Positions 53,041 through 62,112 of a stretch of 64,000 bases of DNA are shown here, piece after piece. A model generated the notes under the pieces. The model searched no databases, had not been told where the DNA came from, and was given only the letters and a program-made list of their open reading frames with translations. The DNA is from Pigmentiphaga sp. NML080357 (lineage in GTDB: Bacteria > Pseudomonadota > Gammaproteobacteria > Burkholderiales > Burkholderiaceae_B), in NCBI RefSeq assembly GCF_002188465.1, contig NZ_NINW01000049.1:496001-560000 (forward strand), in the 5' to 3' direction. Numbering within the stretch: the stretch's first letter is position 1; each line of letters starts with the position of its first letter. A program made the translations under genes and the position numbers.

Positions 53041-54051
53041 ATGCGCTTTTCCGCATCCCCCGCGTCGGCCCTGCGCCGCCGCCTGCTCGGCACCGCCGTG
53101 GCCGCGGCCGCCGGCCTCGCCGCCGCCACGCCTGCCGCCGCCCAGCACGGCGACTGGCCCAGCCGTCCCATCAAGCTCGTCGTGCCGTTCCCGGCCGGCT
53201 CCTCGCCCGACATCATCGCGCGGGTGATCTCGCAGCCCTTGAGCAAGCAGCTGGGCCAGGCCATCGTCATCGACAACAAGCCTGGCGCGGGCGGCAACAT
53301 CGGCACCGGCACCGTAGCCCATTCGGCACCCGACGGCTATACCATGCTGTTCACCATCAACGGGCCCCTGGCGACGGCGCCCGCGCTCTACACCAAGCTC
53401 AACTACGATCCGCTCAAGGACCTCGCGCCCGTCACGCTGGTGGCCACCAGTCCCAACGTGCTGGTCGTGCCGCCGTCGCTGAACGTGGACTCGGTCGGCG
53501 CCTTCAACGCGCTGGTCAAGAAAGAGCCCGGCAAGCTCAACTACGGTTCCGTCGGCGCCGGCAGCTCGGGCCACCTGGCGATGGAGCTGCTCAAGGGCAA
53601 GGAGGGGCTCGACATCCTGCACGTGCCCTACGCCGGCTTCCCGCAAGTGGTGACCGCGATGCTGGGCGGCCAGCTGCAGGCCGGCTTCATGGTGCCCGCC
53701 ATCGCCATGCCCCAGGTGCGCGACGGCAAGCTCAAGGCCCTGGCCGTGACCAGCGCCAGGCGCAGCCCCGCGCTGCCCGACCTGCCGACCATGGCCGAGC
53801 AGGGCGTGCCGGACTTCGAGGTGATTTCCTGGCAAGCCATCCTGATGCCCGCCGGCACGCCGCAGCCCATCATCGACCGGCTGAACAAGGAACTGGTGCA
53901 GATCATCAAGAGCGATGAAGTGCAGAAGCAGCTGAACGTCCAGTACTTCACGGCCGCGCCATCCACGCCGGCCGAGCTGACCGCGCTGATCAAGAAGGAA
54001 CAGCAGACACTGGGTGCCGTGATCAAGCGGTTGAACCTGACGCTGGACTAG
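53041..54051 (+). CDS. Bug (TctC) family substrate-binding protein
   Basis: 336 residues. The long signal peptide has a twin-arginine-like LRRRLLGTAVAAAAGLAAATPAAAQ. Mature start HGDWPSRPIKLVVPFPAGSSPD, with DNKPGAGGNIGTG, HVPYAGFPQVVTAMLGGQ (unlike the usual KGAAPAL) and PTMAEQGVPDFEV. Seventh Bug protein in the window. No catabolic genes follow; it stands alone between LOG and the convergent DUF2182 gene. Confidence 0.92.
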   Translation: MRFSASPASALRRRLLGTAVAAAAGLAAATPAAAQHGDWPSRPIKLVVPFPAGSSPDIIARVISQPLSKQLGQAIVIDNKPGAGGNIGTGTVAHSAPDGYTMLFTINGPLATAPALYTKLNYDPLKDLAPVTLVATSPNVLVVPPSLNVDSVGAFNALVKKEPGKLNYGSVGAGSSGHLAMELLKGKEGLDILHVPYAGFPQVVTAMLGGQLQAGFMVPAIAMPQVRDGKLKALAVTSARRSPALPDLPTMAEQGVPDFEVISWQAILMPAGTPQPIIDRLNKELVQIIKSDEVQKQLNVQYFTAAPSTPAELTALIKKEQQTLGAVIKRLNLTLD

Positions 54052-54109
54052 GGAGGGCACCCCGAGCGGCCTCTGGCCGCGCCGGCTCCGCGGCGCTCCG
54101 GGGCCGGGT

Positions 54110-54940
54110 CTACGATCCCTGGGCGTGGGCGAGCAGGGCGAGTCCGAGGAGCATGGCCAGGATGCCGATGGCGCGTGCGACGCGTTCGCCGTGCGGGGCG
54201 AGGCGCTCCGCGGCAATGGCCGCCGTCACGATGGCCATGGCGGCCGGATCCATCATTCCGGCGGCGAGCAGGCAGGCGGTCAGCCCGGCGCACGAGACGC
54301 AACAATGCAGGCCGAGGCGAAGGCCGAAGCGCCATGCGTCCCGGGCATCCGGCGGAACGCCGTGGCCGCATGCCGGCGTATCGCGGCAACCCGCGAGGTG
54401 GCGTGCCTTGACCGGCGTGAGCTGGAACAGGCCGGCGGCGAGGACGACCGCGCCGGTCGCTATCGATGCGGCACTCGTGCCGGCCAGCCACATGCCGCCC
54501 GAAGCCAGCGCGGCGCCGGACGCGAACACCGCTGCGCCGGCGACCGTCCAGACGGAAAAGTAGCCCAGCTCGGCCGCCACGGCCAAGCGGCCCGGGGCCC
54601 CGGCGCCCGACGCGCCTGCCGCCAACCGGTACCGCCACAGCGCCGGAGCCAGCGAAGGCAGCATCATCGCCATCATCATGGCCATCCACATGCCAAGGAA
54701 TGCGGCCGTCGTGCCGGCCCAGGTGCGGCCCGGCATGGGGAGCCACGCCATCGGTCCCGCTCCGCCGCAGAAAATATTCATGGCAGCCGCCGGCGACATC
54801 GCGCCGCCGGCGGCTGCCCCGCCCGTCGCGAGAAGGACCGAGACGCCGTAGAAGAGCCGTCGGGCGGCGCGTTCCTCGAGCACGCCGGATCCTCGCAGCG
54901 CGACCTTGGAGGAGAACCGGTCAGCGCCGGCCGTATTCAT
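54110..54940 (-). CDS. DUF2182 predicted metal-binding integral membrane protein
   Basis: 276 residues with six to seven hydrophobic segments. WMAMMMAMMLPSLAPALWRY is the Met-rich DUF2182 signature. FQLTPVKARHLAGCRDTPACGHG and GLRLGLHCCVSCAGLTACLLAAGMMD give conserved Cys/His likely to hold copper. Start chosen at 54940; it overlaps the end of the DUF899 gene by 20 bp, so the two are coupled. DUF899-DUF2182 pairs are a recurring arrangement; proposed roles include copper handling, unproven. Confidence 0.82.
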   Translation of the reverse strand: MNTAGADRFSSKVALRGSGVLEERAARRLFYGVSVLLATGGAAAGGAMSPAAAMNIFCGGAGPMAWLPMPGRTWAGTTAAFLGMWMAMMMAMMLPSLAPALWRYRLAAGASGAGAPGRLAVAAELGYFSVWTVAGAAVFASGAALASGGMWLAGTSAASIATGAVVLAAGLFQLTPVKARHLAGCRDTPACGHGVPPDARDAWRFGLRLGLHCCVSCAGLTACLLAAGMMDPAAMAIVTAAIAAERLAPHGERVARAIGILAMLLGLALLAHAQGS

Positions 54941-55694
54941 CGTGGCGGCGCCACCAGACGCCGGTCTCGTTGCGGCCCTTGGGCGCACGATCCAGCCATT
55001 GGTACATGGGCCAGAGGCCATCCAGTCCGCGCGCATACGTGGAGTAGGTGTGGTAGATGACGCCGTCCTCTATCACGAAAGCGCTCATGCCGGGGCGGTC
55101 GCGATGGTACGTGGCCGTATCGGTGCCGCACATGGCCGCGAACCGGGCTTCCGCCTTGTCGCCGCCCTCGTCCTGTTCCGGACGCCAGGCGAACACGGGT
55201 TCGCGCTGATAGTTGTACTCGATGCCATGTTCCTGTTGCTGGGCTTCGGTATAGGACACGTTGAAATCGAAGTTGAAGTCGCCGCCCTGGGACGAGGCCC
55301 AGGGAAAGCGCCAGCCCATGCGTTGCTTGTAGGCCTGCAGCTTGGCCAGCGGGGCGCGAGAGACCGCCGCGAGCGTGACGTCATGGTTGGCCAGGTGAAC
55401 GGCGGCGCCGTCGAAGCCATCGGCGATCGCCGAGCAGGAGGGGCACCCCGCCGTATAGTCGGGTCCGAACATGAAGTGATAGACCAGAAGCTGGGAGCGT
55501 CCCTCGAACAGGTCCGCCAGGCTGGCGGCGCCGGCGTCGGTCTCGAAGCGGTAGTCCTTGCCGACCCGGACCCAGGGCAGCGCCTGGCGCTGCCGCGCCA
55601 CCTCGTCGCTGCGCCGTGTCAACGCTTTCTCCGCCTCGAGCAGCTCGAGCCGCGCGGCCAGCCATTCTTCCCGGGTTGCTGTCGCGTGTCGCAT
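54921..55694 (-). CDS. DUF899 thioredoxin-like protein
   Basis: 257 residues of the DUF899 family (AhpC/thioredoxin-like fold): REEWLAARLELLEAEKALTRRSDEVARQRQALPWVRV at the start, FMFGPDYTAGCPSCSAIADGFDG with a CPSC redox motif, GWRFPWASSQGGDFNFDFNVSYT, VFAWRPEQDEG, and VIYHTYSTYARGLDGLWPMYQWLD. Cytosolic by sequence. Upstream partner of DUF2182. Confidence 0.87.
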   Translation of the reverse strand: MRHATATREEWLAARLELLEAEKALTRRSDEVARQRQALPWVRVGKDYRFETDAGAASLADLFEGRSQLLVYHFMFGPDYTAGCPSCSAIADGFDGAAVHLANHDVTLAAVSRAPLAKLQAYKQRMGWRFPWASSQGGDFNFDFNVSYTEAQQQEHGIEYNYQREPVFAWRPEQDEGGDKAEARFAAMCGTDTATYHRDRPGMSAFVIEDGVIYHTYSTYARGLDGLWPMYQWLDRAPKGRNETGVWWRRHDEYGRR

Positions 55695-55819
55695 CGTCGT
55701 TTCTCCATGAAGTCCGCCGGCGTTCGTTGAATTCCGAGCGCGGCGTGCGGTTGATAGGCGTGTGCTAGATTAGGCTCGGGACGCCGGACGGCGGGAGCAA
55801 CAAGTGTGGCGGGATTCGG

Positions 55820-56344
55820 ATGGACGTGCTGATCGCTGCCGCCGCGCGGGCCCTCGCGGCGCTGAAGGCCGAGGGCGGCATGCCCAGCATCATGGGATGG
55901 GTCGAGGCCTACCGCCTGTTCAGCAAGGAGGTGGTCGTCACCATGCCGCTCGAGCAGTACGCGCTGGCGCTGGCCCAGCTGGTGCCCATCCAGTTCATCG
56001 GTACCAGCGACACGGAATACTACGGCGGCATGATCCCGCGCATCTTCAACCTGATCCTGGAAAAGAACTACGACGAGGCCACACGGCTCTACTGGCAACT
56101 GACTCCGGCCCGCAAGGCTCGCGCCGCGGCCAACGCGTATTCCTCGCAGACCCAGTTCCTGAACCGCATGCTGTGGAAGTTCGAGGGGTGGCTCAACGGC
56201 TTCAACGGCGGTCCCGTGCGCCAGCCGACCATGCGCATCAACGAGAACACCATGAACAGCCTGCGGCAGGCGCTGGTCAAGTCCGGCATCACGCCTACCG
56301 ATGCGCCCAACGGCGATTTCTTCGTCGGCCGCCACCCCGCATAG
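55820..56344 (+). pseudogene. 5'-truncated dihydrodipicolinate synthase (DapA/NanA) family remnant
   Basis: 174 residues that look like the C-terminal half of a DapA-family aldolase of about 310 residues: VPIQFIGTSDTEYYGGMIPRIFNLILEKNYDEATRLYWQL, then ARKARAAANAYSSQTQFLNRMLWKFEGWLNGFNGGPVRQPTMRI and FFVGRHPA. The N-terminal half with the Schiff-base Lys is not found upstream in any frame (the DUF899 start region begins at 55694). So it is probably a remnant, although it keeps an open frame. Followed 14 bp later by an aldehyde dehydrogenase, with which the full enzyme may have worked. Confidence 0.6.
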
Positions 56345-56358
56345 CCGGAGAACGTCCG

Positions 56359-57801
56359 ATGACATCTTCCCCATTGGCCGCCGATCTGTACATCGCCGGA
56401 CGCTGGTCGCAGCCGGCCCATCCCCGCTCGTTTCCCGTCTCCGATCCGGCTACCGGAGAGCTGGTTGCCCATGTCGCCGATGGCGATCTGCCTGATGCGC
56501 GGGCGGCCGCCGACGCCGCCGCCGCGGCCTTGCCGGCGTGGAGCGCCACGCCGCCCCGCACCCGGGCCGAAGTGCTGAGGAAGGTCCATGCCCTGATGAT
56601 CGAACGCCTCGAGCCCCTGGCGCGCATCATCACGCTGGAGAACGGCAAGCCGCTGACCGACAGCCGGGCCGAAGTCCGGTACGCCGCGGAGTTCTTCCGC
56701 TGGTATTCCGAGGAAGCCTGCCGCAACCTGGGATCGGTCAGCCATGCGCCGGGCGGCGGCTATCGCATTCTGGTCCAGCACCAGCCCATAGGCGTGGTCG
56801 TGCTGGTGACGCCGTGGAACTTCCCCTGCGCCATGGGAGCTCGCAAGATCGCGCCCGCGCTCGCGGCCGGATGCACGGTCCTGGTCAAGCCGGCTTCGCT
56901 GACCCCGCTCAGCATGCTGGCCTTGGCCGACATCCTGACCGAGGCTGGCGTGCCCGGCGGCGCGGTCAACATCGTGCCTTCATCGCGCTCGGGGCCGCTG
57001 GTCGATCATTGGCTGCACGATCCCCGGGTACGGCTCGTATCCTTCACCGGTTCCACCGAAGTCGGCCGGGTCCTGCTCAAATCGGCCGCCGACCAGGTTC
57101 TGAAGACGCCGATGGAGCTCGGCGGCAATGCGCCTTTCCTGGTCCTGGACGATGCCGACGTGGACGCTGCCGTCGAAGGCGCCATGGTCGCCAAGATGCG
57201 CAACATGGGCGAAGCGTGCACCGCCGCCAATCGCTTCTATGTCGGCGCCGGGATCTACGATGCGTTCGTGCGGGCCTTCGTCGAGCGCATGCGGGCCCTG
57301 ACGATCGGCCACGGCCTGGACGAGGCCAGCCAGGTCGGCAGTCTGGTCGACGCCGCCACGCGAGACAAGGTCGACGAGCTGGTCCGCGATGCCGTGGCGC
57401 GCGGCGCCTGCATCCTGTGCGGAGGAGAGAAGATCCCCGGTCCCGGTTATTTCTACCCGCCCACGGTGTTGGGAGAAGTCCCGGTCGACAGCCGCGTCCT
57501 GCGCGAGGAAATCTTCGGCCCGGTCGCGCCCATCGTGCGCGTCGCGTCCGAGGACGAGATGGTGGCGCTTGCCAACGGCACGGAGTACGGGCTGGCGGCG
57601 TATCTCTACACCCGGGATCTCGCCAAGGGCCTGAAGCTGGCGGAGCGGCTGGAGTTCGGCATGGTGGCGCTCAACCGCGGGCTGGTATCGGATCCCGCCG
57701 CGCCGTTCGGCGGGGTGAAGCAGAGCGGGCTGGGCAGGGAAGGAAGCCGGGAGGGGATGCAGGAATACATGGAGACGAAGTACGTCGCCGTGGAGTGGTA
57801 G
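56359..57801 (+). CDS. NAD(P)-dependent aldehyde dehydrogenase, succinate-semialdehyde dehydrogenase-like
   Basis: 480 residues. Oxidises an aldehyde to the acid. PIGVVVLVTPWNFPCAMGARKIAPALAAGCTVLVKPA (cofactor and catalytic Asn), FTGSTEVGRVLL, ELGGNAPFLVLDDADVD (catalytic Glu), GEACTAANRFYV (catalytic Cys) and EEIFGPVAPIVRV. The pattern resembles GabD-type succinate- or alpha-ketoglutarate-semialdehyde dehydrogenases. The neighbour from the DapA family suggests a sugar-acid pathway such as 5-keto-4-deoxyglucarate to alpha-ketoglutarate, but that gene is broken here. Confidence 0.92.
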   Translation: MTSSPLAADLYIAGRWSQPAHPRSFPVSDPATGELVAHVADGDLPDARAAADAAAAALPAWSATPPRTRAEVLRKVHALMIERLEPLARIITLENGKPLTDSRAEVRYAAEFFRWYSEEACRNLGSVSHAPGGGYRILVQHQPIGVVVLVTPWNFPCAMGARKIAPALAAGCTVLVKPASLTPLSMLALADILTEAGVPGGAVNIVPSSRSGPLVDHWLHDPRVRLVSFTGSTEVGRVLLKSAADQVLKTPMELGGNAPFLVLDDADVDAAVEGAMVAKMRNMGEACTAANRFYVGAGIYDAFVRAFVERMRALTIGHGLDEASQVGSLVDAATRDKVDELVRDAVARGACILCGGEKIPGPGYFYPPTVLGEVPVDSRVLREEIFGPVAPIVRVASEDEMVALANGTEYGLAAYLYTRDLAKGLKLAERLEFGMVALNRGLVSDPAAPFGGVKQSGLGREGSREGMQEYMETKYVAVEW

Positions 57802-57852
57802 CAGAAGCGGGCGGTCCACCAAACGTGTCCGCCCCGCGTCCCCTGTTGCGCC

Positions 57853-58983
57853 TCAGGCCTGCGGCCGCCGGGCGGCCCGATCGGCGCCTTCCCGCAGCGC
57901 CGAGAGCTTCATCCAGGTCACTGCCGGATCGATCTTGCCGTAGTTGGCGAAGGTCCCGAAGCCGCAGTCGGTGCTCGCCAGCACGCGGTCTTCGCCCATG
58001 AAGTCCACGTAGCGTTCGATCCGCTGCCGGATCAGCTCGGGATGCTCGACGTAGTTGGAGCAACTGTCGATCAGCCCCGGGGCCAGGATCTTGTCCTTTG
58101 GCTTGGCGGCGCGCCAGATTTCCCATTCATGCTCGTGGCGCGGATTGGCGGCCTCGAACAGGATGGTCGCCGGCCGGGCGGCCAGGACGATGTCGATGAC
58201 CTTCTCGAGCGCGATGTCGCAATGATGCGGCCCTTCGTAATTGCCCCAGCAGATGTGCATGCGCAGCTTTTCGGCGGGAATGCCGCGGGTCGCCGCATTG
58301 AGGGCTTCGACATTCTGCCTGGCGCGCTCGAGGAACTCCGCCTCGCTCAGGTTCTGGTAGCCGGTGTGGGCCGCCATGGCGAGGTCCGGGCAGTCGAGCT
58401 GGAGGTCGAAGCCCGCGGCGACGATGGCTTCGTACTCGGGCCGCATCGCCTCGACCAGGTCGGCCAGGTAGGCCTCGTGCGTGGGGTAGTGCTTGTTCGG
58501 CTGGAATGCCGTCACCAGGCCGGGAGACGCCGCATTCATGAATCCGCGGCGGCCTTGGCCGTACCGTTCGACGGCCGACTTGAAGCGGCGGATGTCGGCA
58601 TGGCAGGGCTCCATCGTCCGCAGCTTTACCGGGCCGATGCAGGCGGCCCGCACGAATTCCTGCGCGCCCATGATCGCGGCCAGCTTCTTCCTGAGCTCGG
58701 GAAAGTCGGCCAGGTCCTTGGCGGGCATGCGGTCGATGTGGCCGCCGAAGCCTTCCAGCCGCTCGGTGATGTAGGTGGCATAGCCCACCTTGCCGAGCTC
58801 GCCGTCGCTCATGATGTCGACGCCGGCTTCCACTTGCCTGCGTACCGCGTCGTCGATCGCGGCCTGCACGGTCTGCTCGAAGCGATCGGCATCGACCTCC
58901 TGGCCGTGGTCGCGCGCGAGCAGCAGTTGCGCCAGTTCATCGCCGCGGGGAAGACTGCCGACATGGGTGGTCAGAATAGCCAT
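57853..58983 (-). CDS. MetE C-terminal-like (cobalamin-independent methionine synthase family) protein
   Basis: 376 residues forming a single MetE/UROD-type TIM barrel. The zinc ligands are visible as His and Cys in LRMHICWGNYEG, Glu in TILFEAANPRHEHEWEIW, and the last Cys in LASTDCGFGTFANY. The N-terminal ILTTHVGSLPRGDELAQLL is also conserved. It lacks the N-terminal half of true MetE (about 760 residues), so it is one of the stand-alone methyltransferase-like proteins often found with catabolic genes. I take the ATG at 58983, with GAGGAATG before it, over the one at 59001. Confidence 0.85.
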   Translation of the reverse strand: MAILTTHVGSLPRGDELAQLLLARDHGQEVDADRFEQTVQAAIDDAVRRQVEAGVDIMSDGELGKVGYATYITERLEGFGGHIDRMPAKDLADFPELRKKLAAIMGAQEFVRAACIGPVKLRTMEPCHADIRRFKSAVERYGQGRRGFMNAASPGLVTAFQPNKHYPTHEAYLADLVEAMRPEYEAIVAAGFDLQLDCPDLAMAAHTGYQNLSEAEFLERARQNVEALNAATRGIPAEKLRMHICWGNYEGPHHCDIALEKVIDIVLAARPATILFEAANPRHEHEWEIWRAAKPKDKILAPGLIDSCSNYVEHPELIRQRIERYVDFMGEDRVLASTDCGFGTFANYGKIDPAVTWMKLSALREGADRAARRPQA

Positions 58984-59075
58984 TACATTCCTCTTTTTCA
59001 TGAGGCGGCGTGGCCGCCTGAAAAGCGATGCGGGCGAGCGCGCCCGGTCGTTCGTATCTTAGTCGCGAACAGCGC

Positions 59076-59546
59076 CTAGAGTCCGCCCGCATATCCCGCC
59101 TGGCGCCAGGCCTCGAACACGACTACCGCGACGGAGTTGGACAGATTCAGGCTGCGCTGCCCCGGCCGCATGGGCAGCCGCAGCCGCTGGTCCGGCGGGA
59201 ACGCGTCCCGGATCGCGGGCGGCAATCCCGCGGTCTCGCTGCCGAACACGAATACGTCGCCCGCCTGGAACGTCGCCGTTCCGAACAACCTGGATCCCCG
59301 CGTGGTGAAGGCGAACACCCGGTCCGCCGCCGCGCCGGTTGCCGCGATCGCGGCGCCGAGGTCGTCGTGCACCTTGACCGACGCCCATTCGTGGTAGTCC
59401 AGGCCCGCCCGCCGCAGCTTGGCATCCTCGAGCTCGAATCCCAGCGGGCGCACCAGGTGCAACTGCACGCCGGTATTGGCGGCGAGCCGGATGGCGTTGC
59501 CGGTATTGGGAGGGATTTCCGGATGGACGAGGACGACGTGGAACAC
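59076..59546 (-). CDS. trmL: tRNA (cytidine/uridine-2'-O)-methyltransferase TrmL
   Basis: 156 residues from a GTG at 59546, matching the E. coli length; an ATG at 59588 would add 14 residues. SPOUT-fold 2'-O-methyltransferase of tRNA-Leu wobble positions: FHVVLVHPEIPPNTGNAIRLAANTG, LVRPLGFELEDAKLRRAGLDYHEW, FVFGSETAGLP, and the SAM knot RLPMRPGQRSLNLSNSVAVVVFEA. Confidence 0.92.
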   Translation of the reverse strand: MFHVVLVHPEIPPNTGNAIRLAANTGVQLHLVRPLGFELEDAKLRRAGLDYHEWASVKVHDDLGAAIAATGAAADRVFAFTTRGSRLFGTATFQAGDVFVFGSETAGLPPAIRDAFPPDQRLRLPMRPGQRSLNLSNSVAVVVFEAWRQAGYAGGL

Positions 59547-59622
59547 GGTGCGGGATGTAACCGAAACAATGGGGCGATGGTACCGCATCCCGCAATGACG
59601 AGTTTCTGCGGCAGGTCCGCCG

Positions 59623-61962
59623 CTACAGTTCCAACACCAGCTTCCCTCCGCAGGCGCGCGAACAGCACGTCATCATCCGGTCGTTCGCTTCCCGCTCCGC
59701 CTTGGTGAGCACCATGTCACGGTGATCGATCTCGCCGGCCAGCACGCGCACTTCGCACGAGCCGCACAGCCCTTCCTCGCAGTCGCTGGGCACGTCGATG
59801 TTGGCGGCGCGCAGCGATGCCAGCACAGTGCGGTCCGCCGGCACCGCCACGGTGATGCCGGAATCCTTCAGTTCCACTTCGAATGCGTGTTCCCGGGCCG
59901 GGTCGAGCTGGGCCAGGTTCGATTCGAAGTGTTCGATGCGCAGCGCATCGTCGGGCCAGGCGGCGCAGTGCGCCTCGAGCGCCTCCAGCATGCGCTTGGG
60001 GCCGCAGGCGCAGACCTGCCAGCCTTCGCGCGGCTGGCCGAGCAAGGCGGCCAGGTCGTTGCGCCGGCCCTCCTCGGAGACATACACGTGCAGCCGCTCG
60101 CCATGCAGCGCGGCCAGTTCGTCCAGGAAGGCCATGCCGGCGCGCCGGCGGCCGCTGTAGTGCAGCTCGTAGTCCAGGCCCAGCTCCCGGGCCCGGCGGG
60201 CCATGGCGCTGATGGGCGTGATGCCGATGCCGCCGGCGATGAAGATGAGCTTCTTCGCCGCTTCGTCCATGCGGAAGTGGTTGCGCGGCCCGCGTATCCG
60301 CAGCCTGTCGCCGGCTCGCACTTGGCCGTGGATCCAGGAAGAGCCGCCGCGTCCCTCGGGCTCGTGCAGGACGGCGATTTCCAGCGCTCCCGTGTCGGCC
60401 GGGTCTCCGCACAGCGAGTACTGGCGCGACCGGTCCGGGTCGCCGCATTCCACGTCGATGTGCGAGCCGGGCGTCCACCGCGGCAGCGCGCGGCCGTCGG
60501 GCGAGACCAGGCGCAGCTTCAGGATGCCGTCGGCCACGCGGGTGACGCTTTCCACCACGACGGGGCGGGCGATGGCATGGCGCGAGGGCTCGCCGATGCG
60601 CACCGGAACCTGCGTCCGCAGGAGGGCGGGATTGCGGCGCTCGGGGTTCTGCGCCGGATCCCATTCCACCCACAGGTGCTCCGGCCCCCGGAACGAGGTA
60701 TTGGGCACGTAGGTGAAGCGCTGTTCGGCCAGGCGCATGTGGGGCAGTCGGCGCGTGAGCTCTTCCAGGAAGATCTGCATTTCCATCCGCGCCAGGTTCT
60801 TGCCCATGCACTGGTGCGAACCGTAGCCGAAGGTCAGGTGGTCACTGGAGTTCTCGCGCCGGATGTCGAAGAAATCGGCGTCGGCGAAGTGGCGGTCGTC
60901 ATGGTTGGCCGACGAGGTGACGATGAGCAGCTTGGAGCCTGCGGGAACGTCCACGCCCTCGATCTGCGTATCGCGGGTGACCAGCCGGCGCCAGGCGGCC
61001 ACCGAGCCGTTGTGGCGCAGGCATTCCTCGACCGCATTGGGGATGAGACTGGGGTCCTCGCAGATCTCGCGCCAGGCGTCCGGATGCTGCAGCAGCAGCT
61101 TGATCGCGTTGGCGGTCGCGTTGGCCGTGGTTTCGTGAGCGGCGACGATGCCGGCCATCATCATCGAATGCAGGTAGGAGTCGGTCACGACCTCCGGGTG
61201 CTCTTTCTGCTTGCGTATGCCGTAGCGCATCCAGCCGGGCTGGTCCGGATCCTGGCGCATCTTTTCCAGCACTTTGCCGGCATATTGCCAGAAGTTGCCC
61301 ACGGCATGGGCCACGGCCACTTGTTCCTCCGGCTTGGGGCGGCCCCAGGTGTTCACCGTATGGGCGATCGAGTAGCGCCGCAGCGTGTCCATGTCTTCCT
61401 CGGGCACGCCGAGGAAATGCAGCGCCACGGTCAGCGGCACTTCCCACAGCATCTGGTCGACCAGGTCGGCGCGGCCGTCGTCGATGAAGCGGTCCACGTA
61501 TTCGCGCGCCAGCCGCCGCACCATGGGTTCGTGGTGCCTGAGATGCTCGGGCGTGAAGGGCTCCATGAGGATGCGCCGGCGCGGCATGTGCGCGGGCTCG
61601 TCCTCGTTGACCAGCGTGCGGTTCATCGCATAGCCGTACTGCTCGAGCACGGCGTTGGCCTCGGGGCCGGTGGGGGTGATCTTCTCCAGCGCGATCGAGG
61701 GGCTGAAGGTGAGGTTGTCGCGGAAGATGGCCTTGATCGCGTCATAGCGCGTGACCACCCAGTACCCCAGCTTCGGACTGTAGAAAATCGGTTCCTGCTC
61801 GCGCGCCCAGCGGACGTATTCGGGCGGGTCTTGCTGATAACCGTCGCCGAAGGGATCGAACTCGGCGGCGCGCGCGCTGATGGGGCAGCCGGTCGGGCCT
61901 GTGCCGGCTGGCGCGGACTGGTGGATGGGGCAGCCTGCGGCGCGGGGCGGGGTCGCAGCCAT
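59623..61962 (-). CDS. Self-sufficient cytochrome P450 (CYP116B-like): P450-reductase-ferredoxin fusion
   Basis: 779 residues in one chain, class VII P450. The heme domain (about 1-430) has the O2 helix AGIVAAHETTANATA, EECLRHNGS (ExxR helix) and the heme-Cys loop LTFGYGSHQCMGKNLARMEMQ. A phthalate-dioxygenase-reductase-like part follows: SRQYSLCGDPAD (flavin), FIAGGIGITPISAMARRA (NADH) and VCACGPKRMLEAL. The C-terminus is a plant-type [2Fe-2S] ferredoxin with DCEEGLCGSCEVRVLAGEIDH and a last Cys in MMTCCSRA. It hydroxylates hydrophobic or aromatic substrates with NAD(P)H. CAGGAGACGACC precedes the ATG. An IclR gene lies upstream; the gap carries a perfect inverted repeat. Confidence 0.95.
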   Translation of the reverse strand: MAATPPRAAGCPIHQSAPAGTGPTGCPISARAAEFDPFGDGYQQDPPEYVRWAREQEPIFYSPKLGYWVVTRYDAIKAIFRDNLTFSPSIALEKITPTGPEANAVLEQYGYAMNRTLVNEDEPAHMPRRRILMEPFTPEHLRHHEPMVRRLAREYVDRFIDDGRADLVDQMLWEVPLTVALHFLGVPEEDMDTLRRYSIAHTVNTWGRPKPEEQVAVAHAVGNFWQYAGKVLEKMRQDPDQPGWMRYGIRKQKEHPEVVTDSYLHSMMMAGIVAAHETTANATANAIKLLLQHPDAWREICEDPSLIPNAVEECLRHNGSVAAWRRLVTRDTQIEGVDVPAGSKLLIVTSSANHDDRHFADADFFDIRRENSSDHLTFGYGSHQCMGKNLARMEMQIFLEELTRRLPHMRLAEQRFTYVPNTSFRGPEHLWVEWDPAQNPERRNPALLRTQVPVRIGEPSRHAIARPVVVESVTRVADGILKLRLVSPDGRALPRWTPGSHIDVECGDPDRSRQYSLCGDPADTGALEIAVLHEPEGRGGSSWIHGQVRAGDRLRIRGPRNHFRMDEAAKKLIFIAGGIGITPISAMARRARELGLDYELHYSGRRRAGMAFLDELAALHGERLHVYVSEEGRRNDLAALLGQPREGWQVCACGPKRMLEALEAHCAAWPDDALRIEHFESNLAQLDPAREHAFEVELKDSGITVAVPADRTVLASLRAANIDVPSDCEEGLCGSCEVRVLAGEIDHRDMVLTKAEREANDRMMTCCSRACGGKLVLEL

Positions 61963-62000
61963 GGTCGTCTCCTGTTGCCGGATCCCGAGGATGGAATCAT

Positions 62001-62028
62001 TTGCGTAATTATTGTACGCAATGCGTAA
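62001..62028. promoter_or_regulatory. Predicted IclR operator upstream of the P450 gene
   Basis: TTGCGTA (62001-62007) and TACGCAA (62015-62021) form a perfect 7-bp inverted repeat with a 7-bp AT-rich spacer, and a third half-site TGCGTAA follows (62022-62028). It lies about 40-65 bp before the P450 start. The half-site TTACGCAAA (minus strand, 62000-62008) also occurs at 62974-62982 before iclR. Confidence 0.6.
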
Positions 62029-62112
62029 AAACAGAACTGACGATAACACCTAGCCTCGTCGTTCGTCGAGGTACCGTCGCGGGCAGCGTTCCCCGCCGCC
62101 GGGGGGCAGACG

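Noticed and set aside
54058-54112. Another copy of the REP-like repeat between the 53041 Bug gene and DUF2182
   Set aside because: It is GC-rich and palindromic in part, but lacks the TACGCGCTT arm and the CCGGCGGAGCCGG core, so it is too diverged to assign.
59722-62028. A 768-codon plus-strand open frame antisense to the P450
   Set aside because: No domain motifs and low-complexity composition; the minus-strand P450 fusion has every expected catalytic motif.
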